NCBI RefSeq assembly: GCF_949987535.1
Contig: NC_080081.1
Location: 40,836,428 to 40,900,427, forward strand
Direction: 5' to 3'
DNA: 64,000 nucleotides
Source of the DNA: Balaenoptera acutorostrata
Lineage: Eukaryota; Chordata; Mammalia; Artiodactyla; Balaenopteridae
Below the pieces are notes generated by a model. That model saw only the letters and a list, made by a program, of their open reading frames with translations, searched no databases and was not told the origin of the DNA. The translations under genes and the position numbers were made by a program. How positions within the stretch are numbered: the first letter of the stretch is position 1; the number at the start of each line of letters is the position of its first letter. Below, piece after piece: positions 32,341 through 44,890 of the stretch.

Positions 32341-35300
32341 AAATATCTTTGATAATATCATCAGTAGACTGGATATGGCTGAGGAAAGAATATCTTAGAG
32401 TGAGAATATGAAAATAGAAACTTCCAAACCTGAAAAGCAAACCAAAAAAATACTGAAAAAATGTCCAGAATGTCTAAGAACTGTAGTACAACTATAAAAG
32501 GAGTAACATAGTCATAATGGGAATGCTAGAAGGAGAAAAAAGAGAAAGAAGAAAACAGAAATTTGAAGCAATAATGACTGAGAATTTTCCCCAAATTAAT
32601 GTCAGACACCAAACCACAGATCCAGGAAGCTCAGAGAACGCCAAGCTCAGTGAACACAAAACTAGGCATATCATATTTAAACTATGGAAAAACAAAGACA
32701 AAGAAAAAATCTTGAAAGAAGCCAGAGGAAAAAGAACACCTTACCTATAGAGAAGTAAGGTTAAGAACTACATCCGACTTCTCTTCACAATGCAAGCAAG
32801 ATGAAAGTGCAGTGAAGTATAAAGTGTTGCAAGAGAATAAATCCACCAACCTAGAATTCTGTACCCTTTGAAATTATCCTTTAAAACTGAAATTGAATTA
32901 AATAGTCTTGGGCAAACAAAAATTGAGCAAATTTGTTATTGTAGATCTGCCTTGCAATAAATGTTAAAAATAGTTCTTCAGTAAACAAGAAAATGATATA
33001 GATCAGAAATTAGTATCTACTTAAATAAAGGAAGAACATATGAAAATTAATAAGTGAAGACAAAATAAAAATTTTTATTTTTACTCTTAATTGATCAGAT
33101 AAGTCCTTGTTCAAAATGATGTATTTATATCTAAGTATACATACATAAATAAATATTTATGTTTGATTATGCATAATTGAAATGAATGACAACAATCTTA
33201 CAAAGGACAGGTGAGAAATATTTGTTATTATAGGGCACTTGCACTACCCATAAAGCACTTAGTGTTATTTTAAAGTGGATTTGTATTAAATGTAAATGTG
33301 TACTGCAAACTCCAGAATAGACACTAGAAAAAATGTTTTTAAAAAGCATAATTGATAGGCTGAAAAGGAGACAAAATGGAATTAGATCTCAATTAAAATA
33401 ATAAAAGGCAGAAAAACAATGGAAGACAAAAATAAGAACAAAGAAAAGGGAAACAAATAGAAAACAGTAACACATGTGGTAGATATTAACCCAACTGTAT
33501 TAACAATAATTTTAAATATCAATGATCTAAATGCACTAATTAAAGACAGAGATTGTCAGAATGGACCAAAAAACAAGATTCAACTGTATATTGTCAACAA
33601 GAAATCACTTTAAATATAAAGACACACATGGATAAAGTTAAGGGATGGAGAAAGACATACCATGCAAATTCTAATCAAATGAAAGAGAGGTTAGATATGT
33701 TAATTTCAAACAGAATAGACTTCAGAACTATGAAAGTTATCAGGGATATAGAGGGACATTACAGAAAAATGGGTCAATTCTTCTAGAAGACATAATCCTT
33801 ATTGTGTATGTCTCTAATAAGAGAACATCAAAATACATGAGGCAAAAACTGATAGAACTGCAAAGAGAAATTAATAAATCTGCTATTATAGATGGAGACT
33901 TTCACGTCCCTCTAGTAGAAATGGTCAGACCCAGCACACAGAAATCAGTAAGAGCACAGTTGAACTCAACAACACCATCATTTAACTGGATAAAATTAAT
34001 ATCTATAGACTACTTTATTCAATAAAAGAAAATTACACATTCTTCTCAGGTTCACATGAAACATTTACTAAGATAGACCAAATTCTGGGTCATAAACACA
34101 TAAAATTTAAAGAATAGAAATTGTACAATGTTTGATCTTAGATTACAATAGAATTAAACTAGAAGTCAATAAAAGAAAGGCCCCAAATCTTAGAGATTAA
34201 AAACATACTTCTAAAAAATACATGATTTAAAAAAGAAATCTCATGATACATTTTAAACCATTTTGAACTAAATGACAATAAAAAATACAATATTAAAATT
34301 TGTGGGATTCGGTGAAAGCAGTGCTTAGAGGGAAATCTATAGCATTGAAAAGCATATATTAGAAAGGAAAAAGGCCTAAAATCAATAATTTAAGATTCCA
34401 CCTTTGAAACTAGAAGAAAAGAGAAAATTAAATCCAAACTAAACAGAGAGAAGAAAAGTAGTAAAAAGCAGAACATAAATCAATGATATTGAATTTCATG
34501 GAAAATCAATAGAGAAAATTCAACCAAACTAAAATCTGGTTCTTTAAAAAGACCAATAAAATCTATAAGCCTCTAGCCAAGCTAAGAAAAAAAGGAAGAC
34601 ACAAATTACTAATATTAGAAATGAAAAAGGAGACATCACTACAGGTGCCCTGGACTTAAAAATATAATAAAAAAATATTATGAACTACTCTATGTCCACA
34701 AATTTGATTACTGAGATGAAATGGACCAATTTCTTGAAAGACACAATGTGCCAAAATTCACAAAGGAAGAAATAATTTGAATAGAACTGTATCTATTAAA
34801 GAAATTGAATCAATAACAAATAATCTTTCAAATCATAAAGAACCAGATTTGGCTGGGTTCACTGGTGAATTCTACTGAAAAATTAAGGGTGAATTTATAA
34901 TGATTCTCTATCTTCCAGAAGACAGAAAAAGAGGGAATACTTCCCACTTATTCTGAGTCCACCATTACCCTAATATCAAAATCACATATAAAACAAGAAA
35001 AGAAAATTATAGACAAATATACTTCATGAACATATATACCAAAATCCTCAACAAATTACTAACAAATTGAATCCAATACTGTATAAAAAATTATACACCA
35101 AGTGGTATGTGTACCAGGTATGTAAGGCTGGCTGAATATTTGAAAATCAATTATGTAGTTTACTCTATTATGTCAACAGACTACAGAAGCAAAATCATAT
35201 GATCATATCAATAATGTTGAATTTTAAATAAATATCCATATGACTATATTTTCATGCAAAAGTATTCTGAATAATTTATGTACATACTCCACCCTCCAGA

Positions 35301-35935
35301 GGGTAAAGCATGACTCCTCACTTGTTTAGTGTGTGCTGCGTATAGTGACATACCTGACAATAGTATAGTATGTTAAGAAGGAGAAAAAGTAACTTTACGT
35401 CAGAGAAACCCTACAAATACTACCACTGTCAGGTGATCAAATTTAACATCAACATGGAGAAGTCATGTTAATAGTATGGACCATTGGGATAATTTGATTA
35501 AAATAGCTTTTTACCTCTTGTGGTCTTCCTCCTAACCCAAGAAAAAAACATCATAAAATCCCATTGACAGATATTCAAAAACATAACAGATTAATACTTC
35601 TCAAAATTGTCAAGGTCATCAAAAACAAGGAAGGTCTGAGAAACTTACACAGTGGAAAGAACTCTAAGAAGATACAACTAAATCAAATGTGGTATCCTAG
35701 ATGAGATCTTGGTGCTTAAAAATGACATTAGATAAAACCTAAGGAAATCTGAATAAAGTATGGACTTTAGTTAATAACAATACACCAATATTGGTTTATT
35801 AAGAGTGACAAATGATCCATACTAATGTAGTTAATTATAGGATAAACTGGGTTTTGGGTATATGGGAACCCTAATATCTTTATAAATTTTAGGTAAACTT
35901 ACATTTATTTTGAAATGTTTTAAATTTATTAAAAG
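32341..35935 (+). mobile_element. Old L1M element, sense, with 3'UTR
   Basis: Degenerate ORF1-type sequence appears at about 32360-32900 (GACTGGATATGGCTGAGG; a 77-codon frame at 32517-32750 containing MTENFPQIN). It is followed by ORF2 endonuclease sequence (33553-34200; KTYHANSNQ, IDFRTMKVIRDIEGHY, and degraded IIDGDFHVPL), linker and early RT sequence to about 35240, then a typical L1M 3' end (35305-35935) ending near AATTTATTAAAAGAGC. RT motif sequence is missing, so an internal deletion lies near 35240-35305. Every frame is broken. The high divergence makes it much older than the L1s at both ends of the window. Confidence 0.82.
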
Positions 35936-36149
35936 AGCTTCTTTTCTTACTGGTCTGTTTTAGCTGCCCACCCCATAATGAACATTTCCTCATTAGTCAG
36001 CATGATACTGAAACACTTAGTGTTTCCATTAAAAATTAACATTTCACAAGGTTAGGAGGGTACTTTCTCAAGGCACTTAACTCTGCAGTGTACACATTAC
36101 ATCTTTGCTAGACTTTAGTCATAACCTACATGCTATTAACTCCCAATTT

Positions 36150-38510
36150 TATATCTACCATATAACTCTTCTCTGAGGTTCAAAATTACTTTCATATCCT
36201 CAGATACGTCTCAAAGACACATTCAACTTGTCCAAAAGTGATCTCATGATTCACACTTACTCCATCTCCACCCTGGAACTACAATTCAGGGTGGACCATC
36301 ATCTCAGTGGATGAACCATCATCTTTTGAATTGCATAAGCCAGACACCTAGTGTTATTCTCTGAACCTCCCTCTCTGATTCCCTCATAACCATAAAAACT
36401 TCTTTCAATTACACCTTTAATACATTTATGTTTTTTTTTCTTCACTTACACATCTTCACCTAAGCCCAATCATTGCCATTTGAGTTATTAACATAATCTT
36501 TAATCAATTTTCTGATATGACTAACCCATTTCTCAAAATGTAGAAAGAGTGACTTCTTGAAAGGACATAATGGTCATATCCCTTTTCTGTTTTAAAACCT
36601 TTAATGATTACTCATTCTTTTTTTTTAAATTAATGTTTACTGGAGTATAGTTGTTTTACAATATTGTGTTAGTTTCTGCTGTACAGCAAAGTGAACCAGC
36701 TATACGTATACATATATCCCCTCTTTTTGGATTTCCTTCCCATTTAGGTCACAACAGAGCACTGAGTAGAATTCCCTGTGCTGTACTGTAGGTTATCATG
36801 AGTTATCTATTTTATATACAGAAGTGTATATATGTCAATCCTATTTGCCTAATTCATCCCACTCCCTCTTCCCCCCCTGGTATCCATAGGTCTTTTCTCT
36901 GTGTCTGTGTCTCTATTTCTGCTTTGCAAATAAGTTCATCTGTACCATTTTTCTAGATATGACATATAAGCAATATTATACGATATTTATTTTTCTCTTT
37001 CTGACTTACTTCACTTTGTATAATAGTCTTTAGGTCTATCCACATCTCTGCAAATGGCACTATTTCATTCCTTTTTATGGCTGAGTAATATTCCATTGTA
37101 TATATGTATCGATCTTCTTTATCCATTCCTCTGTTGATGGACATTTAGATTGCTTCCATGTCCTGGCTATTGTAAATAGTACTGCAATGAACATTAGGGT
37201 GCATGTGTCTTTTGGAATTATGGTTTTCTCCAGGTATATGCCCAGGAGTGTGATTGCTGGGTCATATGGTAGTTCTATTTTTAGCTTTTTGAGGAACCTC
37301 CATACTGTTTTCCACAGTGGCTGTACCAATTTAAATTCCAACCAACAGTGGAGGAGGGTTCTCTTTTCTCCACATCCTCTCCAGCATTTATTGTTTGTAG
37401 ATTTTTTGATAATGGCCATCCTGACCGGTGTGAGGTGACACCTCATTGTAGTTTTGATTTGCATTTCTCTAATAATTAGTGATGGTGAGCAGCTTTTCAT
37501 GTGTTTGTTGGCCATCTGTGTGTCTTCTATGGAGAAATGTCTATTTAGTCTTCGGCCCATTTTTTTGATTGGGTTGTTTGTTTTATTGATATTGAGCTCC
37601 ATGAGCTGTTTGTATATTTTGGAGATTAATCCCTTGTCAGTTGCTTCATTTGCAAATACTTTATCCCATTCTGAGGGTTGTCTTTTCATTTTGTTTATGG
37701 TTTCCTTTGCTGTGCAAAAGCTTTTAAGTTGAATTAGGTCCCATCTGTCTATTTTTGTTTCTATTTTCATTACTCTAGGAGGTGGGTCAAAAAAGATCTT
37801 GCTGTAATTTATGTCAAAGTGTGTTTACCTACCTATAGGAGACAAAAGACCTGTACTCAGAAAACTACAGGATATTGATGAAAGAAATCAAAGACAACAC
37901 AAACAGATGGAGAGATATACCATGTTCTTGGATTGGAAGTATCAATATTGTGAAAATGACTATACTACCCAAAGCAATCTACAGATTCAATGCAATCCCT
38001 ATCAAATTACCAATGGCATTTTTCACAGGTTTAGAACAAAAAAATTTACAATTTGTATGGAAACACAAAAGGTCCCGAATTGCCAAAACAATCTTGAGAA
38101 ATAAAAATGGAGCTGGAGGAATAAATCTCCCTGACTTCAGACTATACTACAAAGCTACAGTAATCAAGACAGTATGGTACTGGCACAAAAACAGAAATAT
38201 AGATCAATGGAACAGGATAGAAAGCCCAGAGATAAACCCACATACCTATGGTCACCTAATCTATGACAAAGGAGGCAAGAATATACAATGGAGAAGAGAC
38301 AGTCACTTCAGTAAGTGGTGCTGGGAAAACTGGACAGCTACATGTAAAAGAATGAAATTAGAACACTCCCTAATACCATACACAAAAATAAACTCTAGAT
38401 TAAAGACCTAAATTTAAGGCCGGACACTAATGGCTATTCATTCTTAACATAAGATGAAGGCTAATCTTCTTACAAGGTGTCATGATGAATCTCTACTTTT
38501 TTCTTTTAAT
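36150..38510 (+). repeat. L2 (CR1-clade LINE) fragment interrupted by an L1
   Basis: The L2 text reads CAGTGGATGAACCATCATC ... GAGTGACTTCTTGAAAGG ... TTTTAAAACCTTTAATG up to 36619. It resumes after the L1 at about 38446 (AACATAAGATGAAGGCTAAT, TTCTTACAAGGTGTCATGAT). This matches the known L2 order 'aaaaccctccaatggcttccc ... aaggctaaactccttac'. Only the parts outside 36620-38427 are L2. Confidence 0.6.
36620..38427 (-). mobile_element. 5'-inverted (twin-primed) LINE-1 fragment
   Basis: 36620 to about 37830 is antisense: T-run, 3'UTR, then the ORF2 C-terminal part. The frame 37770-37075 gives 231 codons of ORF2 C-terminus, ending in [12 protein letters not shown] sequence in an overlapping frame, with the cysteine-rich domain in between. 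From about 37838 the sequence is sense L1 ORF2 (AGGAGACAAAAGACCTGTAC to AAGGCCGGACAC). The two inner boundaries lie only a few tens of bases apart in L1 coordinates. Flanking 18-mers TAATGATTACTCATTCTT (36602-36619) and TAATGGCTATTCATTCTT (38428-38445) match at 15 of 18 bases. Several frames are still long (231 and 178 codons), so decay is modest. Confidence 0.9.
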
Positions 38511-39119
38511 TTATACTGTATGTATAATAGCCTAACACTATGGGATTTTCTGAAGAGTACACTTTAGTGAATAAGTTTAAATAGATTAAAACTATTTTCA
38601 GAGATATTTTTCTAGGAGAAAAAGCAGGACTTTTATACAAAATAATGAATTTTACATCAACATATTTTTAAATACTACATTTGTGACCAGAAGGTAAATT
38701 ATCAATTGGCTACCTATGCTGAGAGAAATGTGACAGAGTTGTTGTTGCTGTTGTTCATGCTGAACTATTTCTGAAAGAAATATGTAATGGAAGAGGTTTG
38801 AGGCAAATGTCAATCTTATCCCTGGGGAGGGAACAGGATGTTGTTGTAACATCTTGTTGAGATTTGAAGAAGAAATTAGAATGGTTATTTCAGGGTAATC
38901 AAGATTGTTACCTTTACTAGTCATTCAGTGGGTTATATGCCTGATACATTCTATTTTGTTTTGTTTTGTTTTTTTCTGAGTAGACAAGCTTTATATTACA
39001 AGAAAGAAGCACTTCTGGGAAATAACCAAAAATAGCTGAGGGAGTGAATTTTTTAATGTCCTATACACATATGCCAGCAATGTAGTCAGCAATTATAGTA
39101 TCTTGGGAGATTCCTTTTT
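38511..39119. other. Unassigned AT-rich DNA
   Basis: No gene and no repeat that I can name. The 90-codon minus-strand frame at 38652-38924 has no recognisable feature. Confidence 0.55.
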
Positions 39120-39201
<82 letters not shown>

Positions 39202-39408
39202 TATTTTGGCTGTTCCGGGTCTTAGTTGTGGCACGTGGGATCTTCACTGTGGCATGTTTAATTGTGGCATGTGGACTTCTTAGTTGCAGCATGCAAACTC
39301 ATAGTTGTGGCATGCATGTGGGATCTAGTTCCCAGACCAGGGATTGAACCCAGGTCCCCTGAATTGGGAGCACAGAGTTTTACCCACTGGACCACCAGAG
39401 AAGTCCCA
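39120..39408 (-). mobile_element. CHR-1-type SINE, antisense, with A/(TA)n tail
   Basis: On the minus strand it reads GGGACTTCTCTGGTGGTCCA, box B-like GGGTTCAATCCCTGG, a body of degenerate GTGCCACAACTAAG-type repeats, and a tail AAATAAATTATA that has expanded into (TA)n and T15. TATCTTGGGA (39099-39108) and TACCTTGGAA (just after 39408) may be a diverged target duplication. Confidence 0.88.
39134..39194. repeat. (TA)n microsatellite
   Basis: An uninterrupted 61-base AT alternation next to an A15 run (39120-39134), forming the expanded tail of the SINE. Confidence 0.98.
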
Positions 39409-40214
39409 TACCTTGGAACATTCTTAAACTTAAGTTTATGTCCTTGAAAAGTAAGAAGGATGAATATTAATACATGGATTTTTACTTTTAGTCTTAATGA
39501 GTGATTGGAGAGAAAGATAATGATGCAGTTTTCTCTTGTCATTACCAGCACTTGGAATCAGTAGCTGGAACACCAGGAAGTAATTTTCTTTGATTTGGAG
39601 GGGTGATGGCCACCTAAAATCCCAATAGCATGATTAGTTCATGCTGACTGAAATTTATCAATATCTACAATTTTCTCTAGTGTTAATTTCATTTCTAAAA
39701 TCTATCAGCAATCAGCTTCTTCAAGGTATTTAGCTGTTTAGTGTCCCCTTCATCTGCATCTCACCTTGAATTACCCTCAGTTGTAAACCACATGCTTCCA
39801 CACTATTCTCCCCTGCAAAAAGAAAAAAAAGAAAAAAGAAAAACATCTTCTCCTTAAAGCATGAGAGTAGGAAAGGAGAGAGGACCACGTGGGTCATATA
39901 TTCACAAATTCAAGCACCAGTTTATTAATTTGTTTGGCTATGGAATTAATTTCATATTCAAAGAATGGTTGTCAAATGTCAACCGCTATAAATGTTAACC
40001 CCTCATCTGTTGATATTCTCTTATTATCCTTCTCTATAAAGAGATTATAAATTTTCTTTTAATTAATGAGTGCCTGAGGACACTTAAACCATTAGAGAAA
40101 TAAAATGGTTTAGTAAAATATCACACAATAATAGATAGATCTGTTATGAGGTCTACTTTTTCTAAATGTCCCCTGCTGTTCTCTTATTCTCTCTCTCTCT
40201 TCCTCCCCCCACAC
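39409..40214. other. Unassigned DNA
   Basis: No gene is visible. An A-rich run (GAAAAAAAAGAAAAAAGAAA) lies near 39820-39842 and a CT run near 40190-40210. Confidence 0.5.
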
Positions 40215-41334
40215 TCCTCTCATTAAGACATATTTCAGGAGCTGTACAATTCACTCACTTAAAATGTACGATTCATTTTTTTATATTCAAACAGTCAGGC
40301 AACCATCAACACAATCTAAGTTTAGAACATTCTCAATCAACCCAAAAAGAAACCCATAACTATTAGCAGTGACTTCCCATTTCACAATATCTCTTGAGCC
40401 CTGAGCCCCAGAAAGCCACTAATCTACTTTCTCTCAGCAGGTTTGCCTATTCTGGACATTTTATATAAATGGAATAAAAAATGTGACCTTTTATAGCTGG
40501 CTCTGTCACCTAACATGTTTTCAAGTTTCATTCATATTGAATCATGTAACAGTACTTCATTCTTTTATTGCTGAATGTATTCCATTGCATGTATATACTG
40601 CATTTTTTGTATCTATTGATCAGTTGATGGACACTTGGGTTGTTTCTACTTCTTGGCTTTTATGATTAATGACGCTATGAAGGCTTGTGTAAATTTTGTG
40701 TGTAGACATTTATTTTGTTCACCCCTGTTTTACTTTTTGGAAAAGTTTCTAAAGAATTAATAATAATTATTCTTTAAATTTGTATTAGAATTCACAAGTG
40801 AATCTATTTAAGCCTTGTCTTTTCCTTGTGTGAAATTTTTAATGACCAATTCAATCTCTTTACTTGTTTTACACATATTCATACTTTCTATATCTTCTTT
40901 AGTCTGTTTCTGCAGTCAAATTCTGTTTTGTTGTCATATATTTTCTCACATTATTCTCTTAATATGCCTTTCATATGTATACAGTCAATACTGACACTTT
41001 CTCTTTCATTCCTGATTTAATCATTTGAGGCTCCTCTTTCTTTTTGTCTTGTTTAGTTTAGCTAAAGCTTTGTAAATTTTTGTTGATCTTATAAAACTAA
41101 CTTTTGTTTTCATTTAATTATCTATTCTCTCTTTTACCAATTTCTGCTCTATTATTTATTCTGCTTGCTTTAGACTTCGTTTGCTCTTATATCAGTATCT
41201 TTAGCTGAAATGTTAGCTTATTGATTTCAGATTTTTTTATTTTTGAATAAAGTCATTAACATACACAAATTTAATTCTAATCACTGCTTTACATACATTA
41301 CAAAATTTCTGGTATATAGTGTTTTAATTTTCAT

Positions 41335-41577
41335 TCATCTCAAAGTACATTCTAATTTTTCTTGTGATTTCCTTAACTCACTGATTAGCAGTGTGTTTTC
41401 TTTAGTTTTCATATATTGTGTATTCTCTAAATATCTTATTATACTGATTTTTAATCTCATTGCATTGTAGTCAGATAACATATTTGGTGTGACTTTATTT
41501 CTTTCAAATTTATTCAGGAATGTTTTGTGGTCGAGTGTGTGGTCTATCCTGGAGAATGTTCTCTGTTCAATGTGCAC
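41335..41577 (-). pseudogene. L1M ORF2 endonuclease fragment
   Basis: This 80-codon frame begins with the EQRTFSRIDHTLDHKT segment of the L1 endonuclease and continues to SDYNAMRLKI. The catalytic SDH triad is read as SDY, so the histidine is lost. The rest, ENTQYMKTKENTLLI, continues toward the linker before the RT. It is one piece of the old antisense L1M at 40215-44890. It is a remnant with no expected product. Confidence 0.82.
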
Positions 41578-42114
41578 TTGAGAAGAATATATACTCCACT
41601 ACTTGGGGGGTGGGGGGTAGAATGATTTATAGATGTCTGTTAAGTCTATTTGGTTTATAGTTTTGTTTGAGGTGCCTTTATTCTTATTAATCTTCTGCCT
41701 AGTTTTATCTCCATTATTGAAAGTATGGTACTGAAGACTATAACCATTATTGTATTATCAATATTCCTTTATTTCTCTTAGAATTTACTTAATGTATTTT
41801 GTGATTCTGTTGTTAGGTGCATATATGTATATGATCTTTATAGCTTCATGATTGACTGACGTTTTATCATCATAAAATGTCCCTCTTTGCTGTAGGAAAT
41901 TTTTGCTTTAAAGGATTTTTTTCTTTTTTCTGCCTGATGAGTACAGCCATACTTATGGGTGCTGTTTATATGACATATTTTTTAAAATCTTTTAAATTTT
42001 ATTATATTTATGTCTTTGAATCTAAAGTGCACCTCCTCTAGAAAGCACAAAGTTGGATCTTGCATCATTTTTTAATCCAGGGAGAGAATGAACAAGTCTA
42101 TATTTATATATTTA

Positions 42115-42193
42115 TTGTTGGCCAAAAAGTTCGTTTGGATTTTTCTGTAAGATGTCACAGAAAAACCCTGAATGAACTATTTGGCCAACCCAA
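42115..42193. mobile_element. Mariner-derived palindromic MITE (MAR1-type), second copy
   Basis: TTGTTGGCCAAAAAGTTCGT and its partner AACTATTTGGCCAACCCAA pair around the loop GTAAGATGTC. TA lies on each side (42113-42114 and 42194-42195). The left end lacks two G residues of the TTGGG start, and the arms are more diverged than in the copy at 16394. Confidence 0.9.
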
Positions 42194-44890
42194 TATATTA
42201 TTTGTTTATATCAACATTCTTATTTACCCTTTCCTGTTCTCTTAATTTGTTACTGAGAGTTCAAGTTAACATCTGGTTTCATTTCCTTATTTGGTGCAGG
42301 TTTTCTACCACTCACTTCTTTTGGGCTATTATCAAACACTATACTAAATTTCTGCATGTATTTTGACCAATAGTATATATATGTATGTATGTATTTTTTA
42401 AATATATATATTAAAAGATATATATTTAAAAGACAGCAGGATAGATTATATGCATATATATTGCTAAATGTATATTATATATATATATATGTTGTTTTAC
42501 ACAGTCACTTTAGCAAGTAAAGAAAAAATATACATTTATACTGTCTTAAAATTGCATGATTACCTTTATCAGTGCTCTTTATTTCTTTCATGTGGATTCA
42601 AACTACTCTCTGTGTCACTTGTTCTTAGCCTGAAGAAATTCATTTAGTATTTGTTGTAAAGTGGACCTTCTAGCAACCACTTCTCCCCATTTTTGTTTGT
42701 TTGGAAATGTCTTTATCTCACATTAATTATTGAAAGATAATTTAACTGCTGATAAGATTCTTGTTTGACTTTTTTTTTTCTTTCAGCATTTTGACTATGT
42801 CATCTTACTGTCTTGTGACCTCAACTGATTTTGATGAGAAGTCTGCTGTCAATCTTATTGAGGTTTCTGTGTATATGACAAGTTATTTTTCTCTTGCTCA
42901 TTTCAAGGCTTACTTTTTCAGTGTTTGATTTTCAGCATTCTTTCTATGATATGTCTGGTGGTGAATGTTTTCATGTTTATCCACTTAGAGTTCATTTAAA
43001 TATGTAGATTAATAATTTCATCACATTTTGGAAGTGTTCAGCCTTACTCCTCAAATATTCTTTTTTGCTTCTTTTCCTCCCTCTTCTTTTTGGCATACTT
43101 CTTTTATGCATATGTTAGTGCACTTAATGGTGTCCCATAATTCTGAGGTTCTGTTTATTTTTCTTTATTCCTTCTTCTTTCTAGTCTTCTGATTGCATAA
43201 GCTTTGTTAAACTATTTTCAATTTTGCTGTTCTTTCTTCTGCCAATCTAAACATACTGTTTGGCACTAGTAATGACTTTTTAAAAAAGTTTTAGTTATTG
43301 TATTTTCAATTCCAGAATTTCCATTTGATTTTTTCTTTTTATTATTTCTATCTCTTGACTCATGTTCTCTTACTGATAAGACATTGCCAACATATCTTCC
43401 TTTACTTCTTAGGAAGTAAAAAAAAAAGTAGGAAAAGCATTGTTTCCTTCAATGAAAATATTTGTAAATATTTACAATAGCTGCTTTGAAATCTTTGCTT
43501 ACTAAATCTGGTTCTGGGTCCCTTTCAAAGGCTATTTCTATTGTCTTTTTTTTTTTTTTTTTACTGAGTATACATCACACTTCCCTGGTTTTTGCAAAGA
43601 AGTGGTTTTTTAAACTGGACATTTTAGATAATATATTGTACCAAAATCAATACTCCCCCCCACTCCCCATTATGGCTTGTTGTTGCTCTTTGTTTGCTCA
43701 GTCACTTACTACTTGGATATACTATTTAATGTAGCTTATTTCTTCTTATAAGATCAGTTTCTTATGTTGCTCCTTCTAATCAGTAACCCTGCTCTGCACT
43801 CTGTCCCCTGAGATAACACTTAGAGTAGTTGTGCTATCTTTGGCTGTCTCCTCTCAAATATTTCTGTTAAGCAGTCTGCCTCTATTTGTATCACAGCCAG
43901 CTGTTTGTCTTCATTAATTGCAGACTGCATGCTCTATTGTTTTGACAGTTACCTGAAGGCATAAATTGCTCCAAATTTTGATCCTTTTCAAGTTAGTCCT
44001 TTACAAGGGAAATTTTAAACGAGTTTTAAAACTGCAGTCTTTGAGGTTCATTCCAACTTCAGGAGGGTTCCTCCCTTTAGTTATCTCTGTTAAACTTCTA
44101 GATGGTCTAATGTTTAGCTCTCATAGAGTGACCAGCCTACTTATAATTATCTACCACCAAAATCTCCATTGTTTTTCACATCCCCATTCACTCTTTCGAA
44201 TGAAGTCAATTTTATTGAGAAGAACTTCCAAAGTCTCTCTCTGTTCTTATAGCCTGCCTCTCCCTTTGGTCAAAACGTCTCTGCTGCTGCTCTGGACCTG
44301 GGTGTGCAGATATTTGTCCATTTCTTTGCTGGTCCAGAACATTAGCCTCCAGTCTTCTCAGATTTACTCTCCCTGGGTGGAACCAATGTACTATGGGTAA
44401 GGTACAACAAGGATGATTGGGACTCCATTATTCTCAGTTTCTGCCCTATAAATGTGGTTTGGGTGGAGAAAGGAGTCCCAGATGGCTCAGATTATCTTAC
44501 CTGGAATAGAATTTCCAAAAAGTAGAGCTGTGGGATTGGGAAAACTTGATAGCTTCCCCCTTCTGCGGAGATAAATTATCTCTTGTCTGGTATGTAGGAG
44601 AAGAGGGAGCACCAAGCTCTTGAACATTCTTACCAGGATTACAGATTCCTTTACAATGAACTGATGGGGGAAGTGAGTGGGCTATAGCTCAAACATCACA
44701 GACTATTGCTATTCTTAGTGAGATTTACATTTTTTTGAATAAATACTTCTTAATTTACTCTCTGCCTTTAGAACAATTCCCAAAGACTTTAAATGGTTGT
44801 GGGTTTGTTTGTTTTTAATAATTTTCGTCAGTTAAACTTGCTTTGTCAGGAAAAGATGTGCCGAGTTCCTCATATCACCATTCTGAACTT

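Larger units (their letters stand above)
40215..44890 (-). mobile_element. Old L1M element, antisense, from 3' region to 5' end
   Basis: Reading antisense, 40215-40725 is old L1M sequence near the ORF2 end (TTTGCCTATTCTGGACATTT, CAGTTGATGGACACTTGGG). About 41330-42050 is the endonuclease region, 42600-43400 corresponds to ORF1-like sequence, and 43400-44890 to the leader, ending near GTTCCTCATATCACCATTCTG, which looks like an old L1 5' terminus. The middle of ORF2 is missing. The order is consistent with one element with internal deletion. A mariner MITE interrupts it at 42115-42193. The subfamily, including a possible ORF1-only (HAL1-like) part, cannot be fixed by eye. Confidence 0.68.

Noticed and set aside
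37075..37770. 231-codon frame, the longest in the window, as a possible host gene
   Set aside because: It is clearly the L1 ORF2 C-terminal domain within an L1 insertion (EYYSAIK and cysteine-rich segments).
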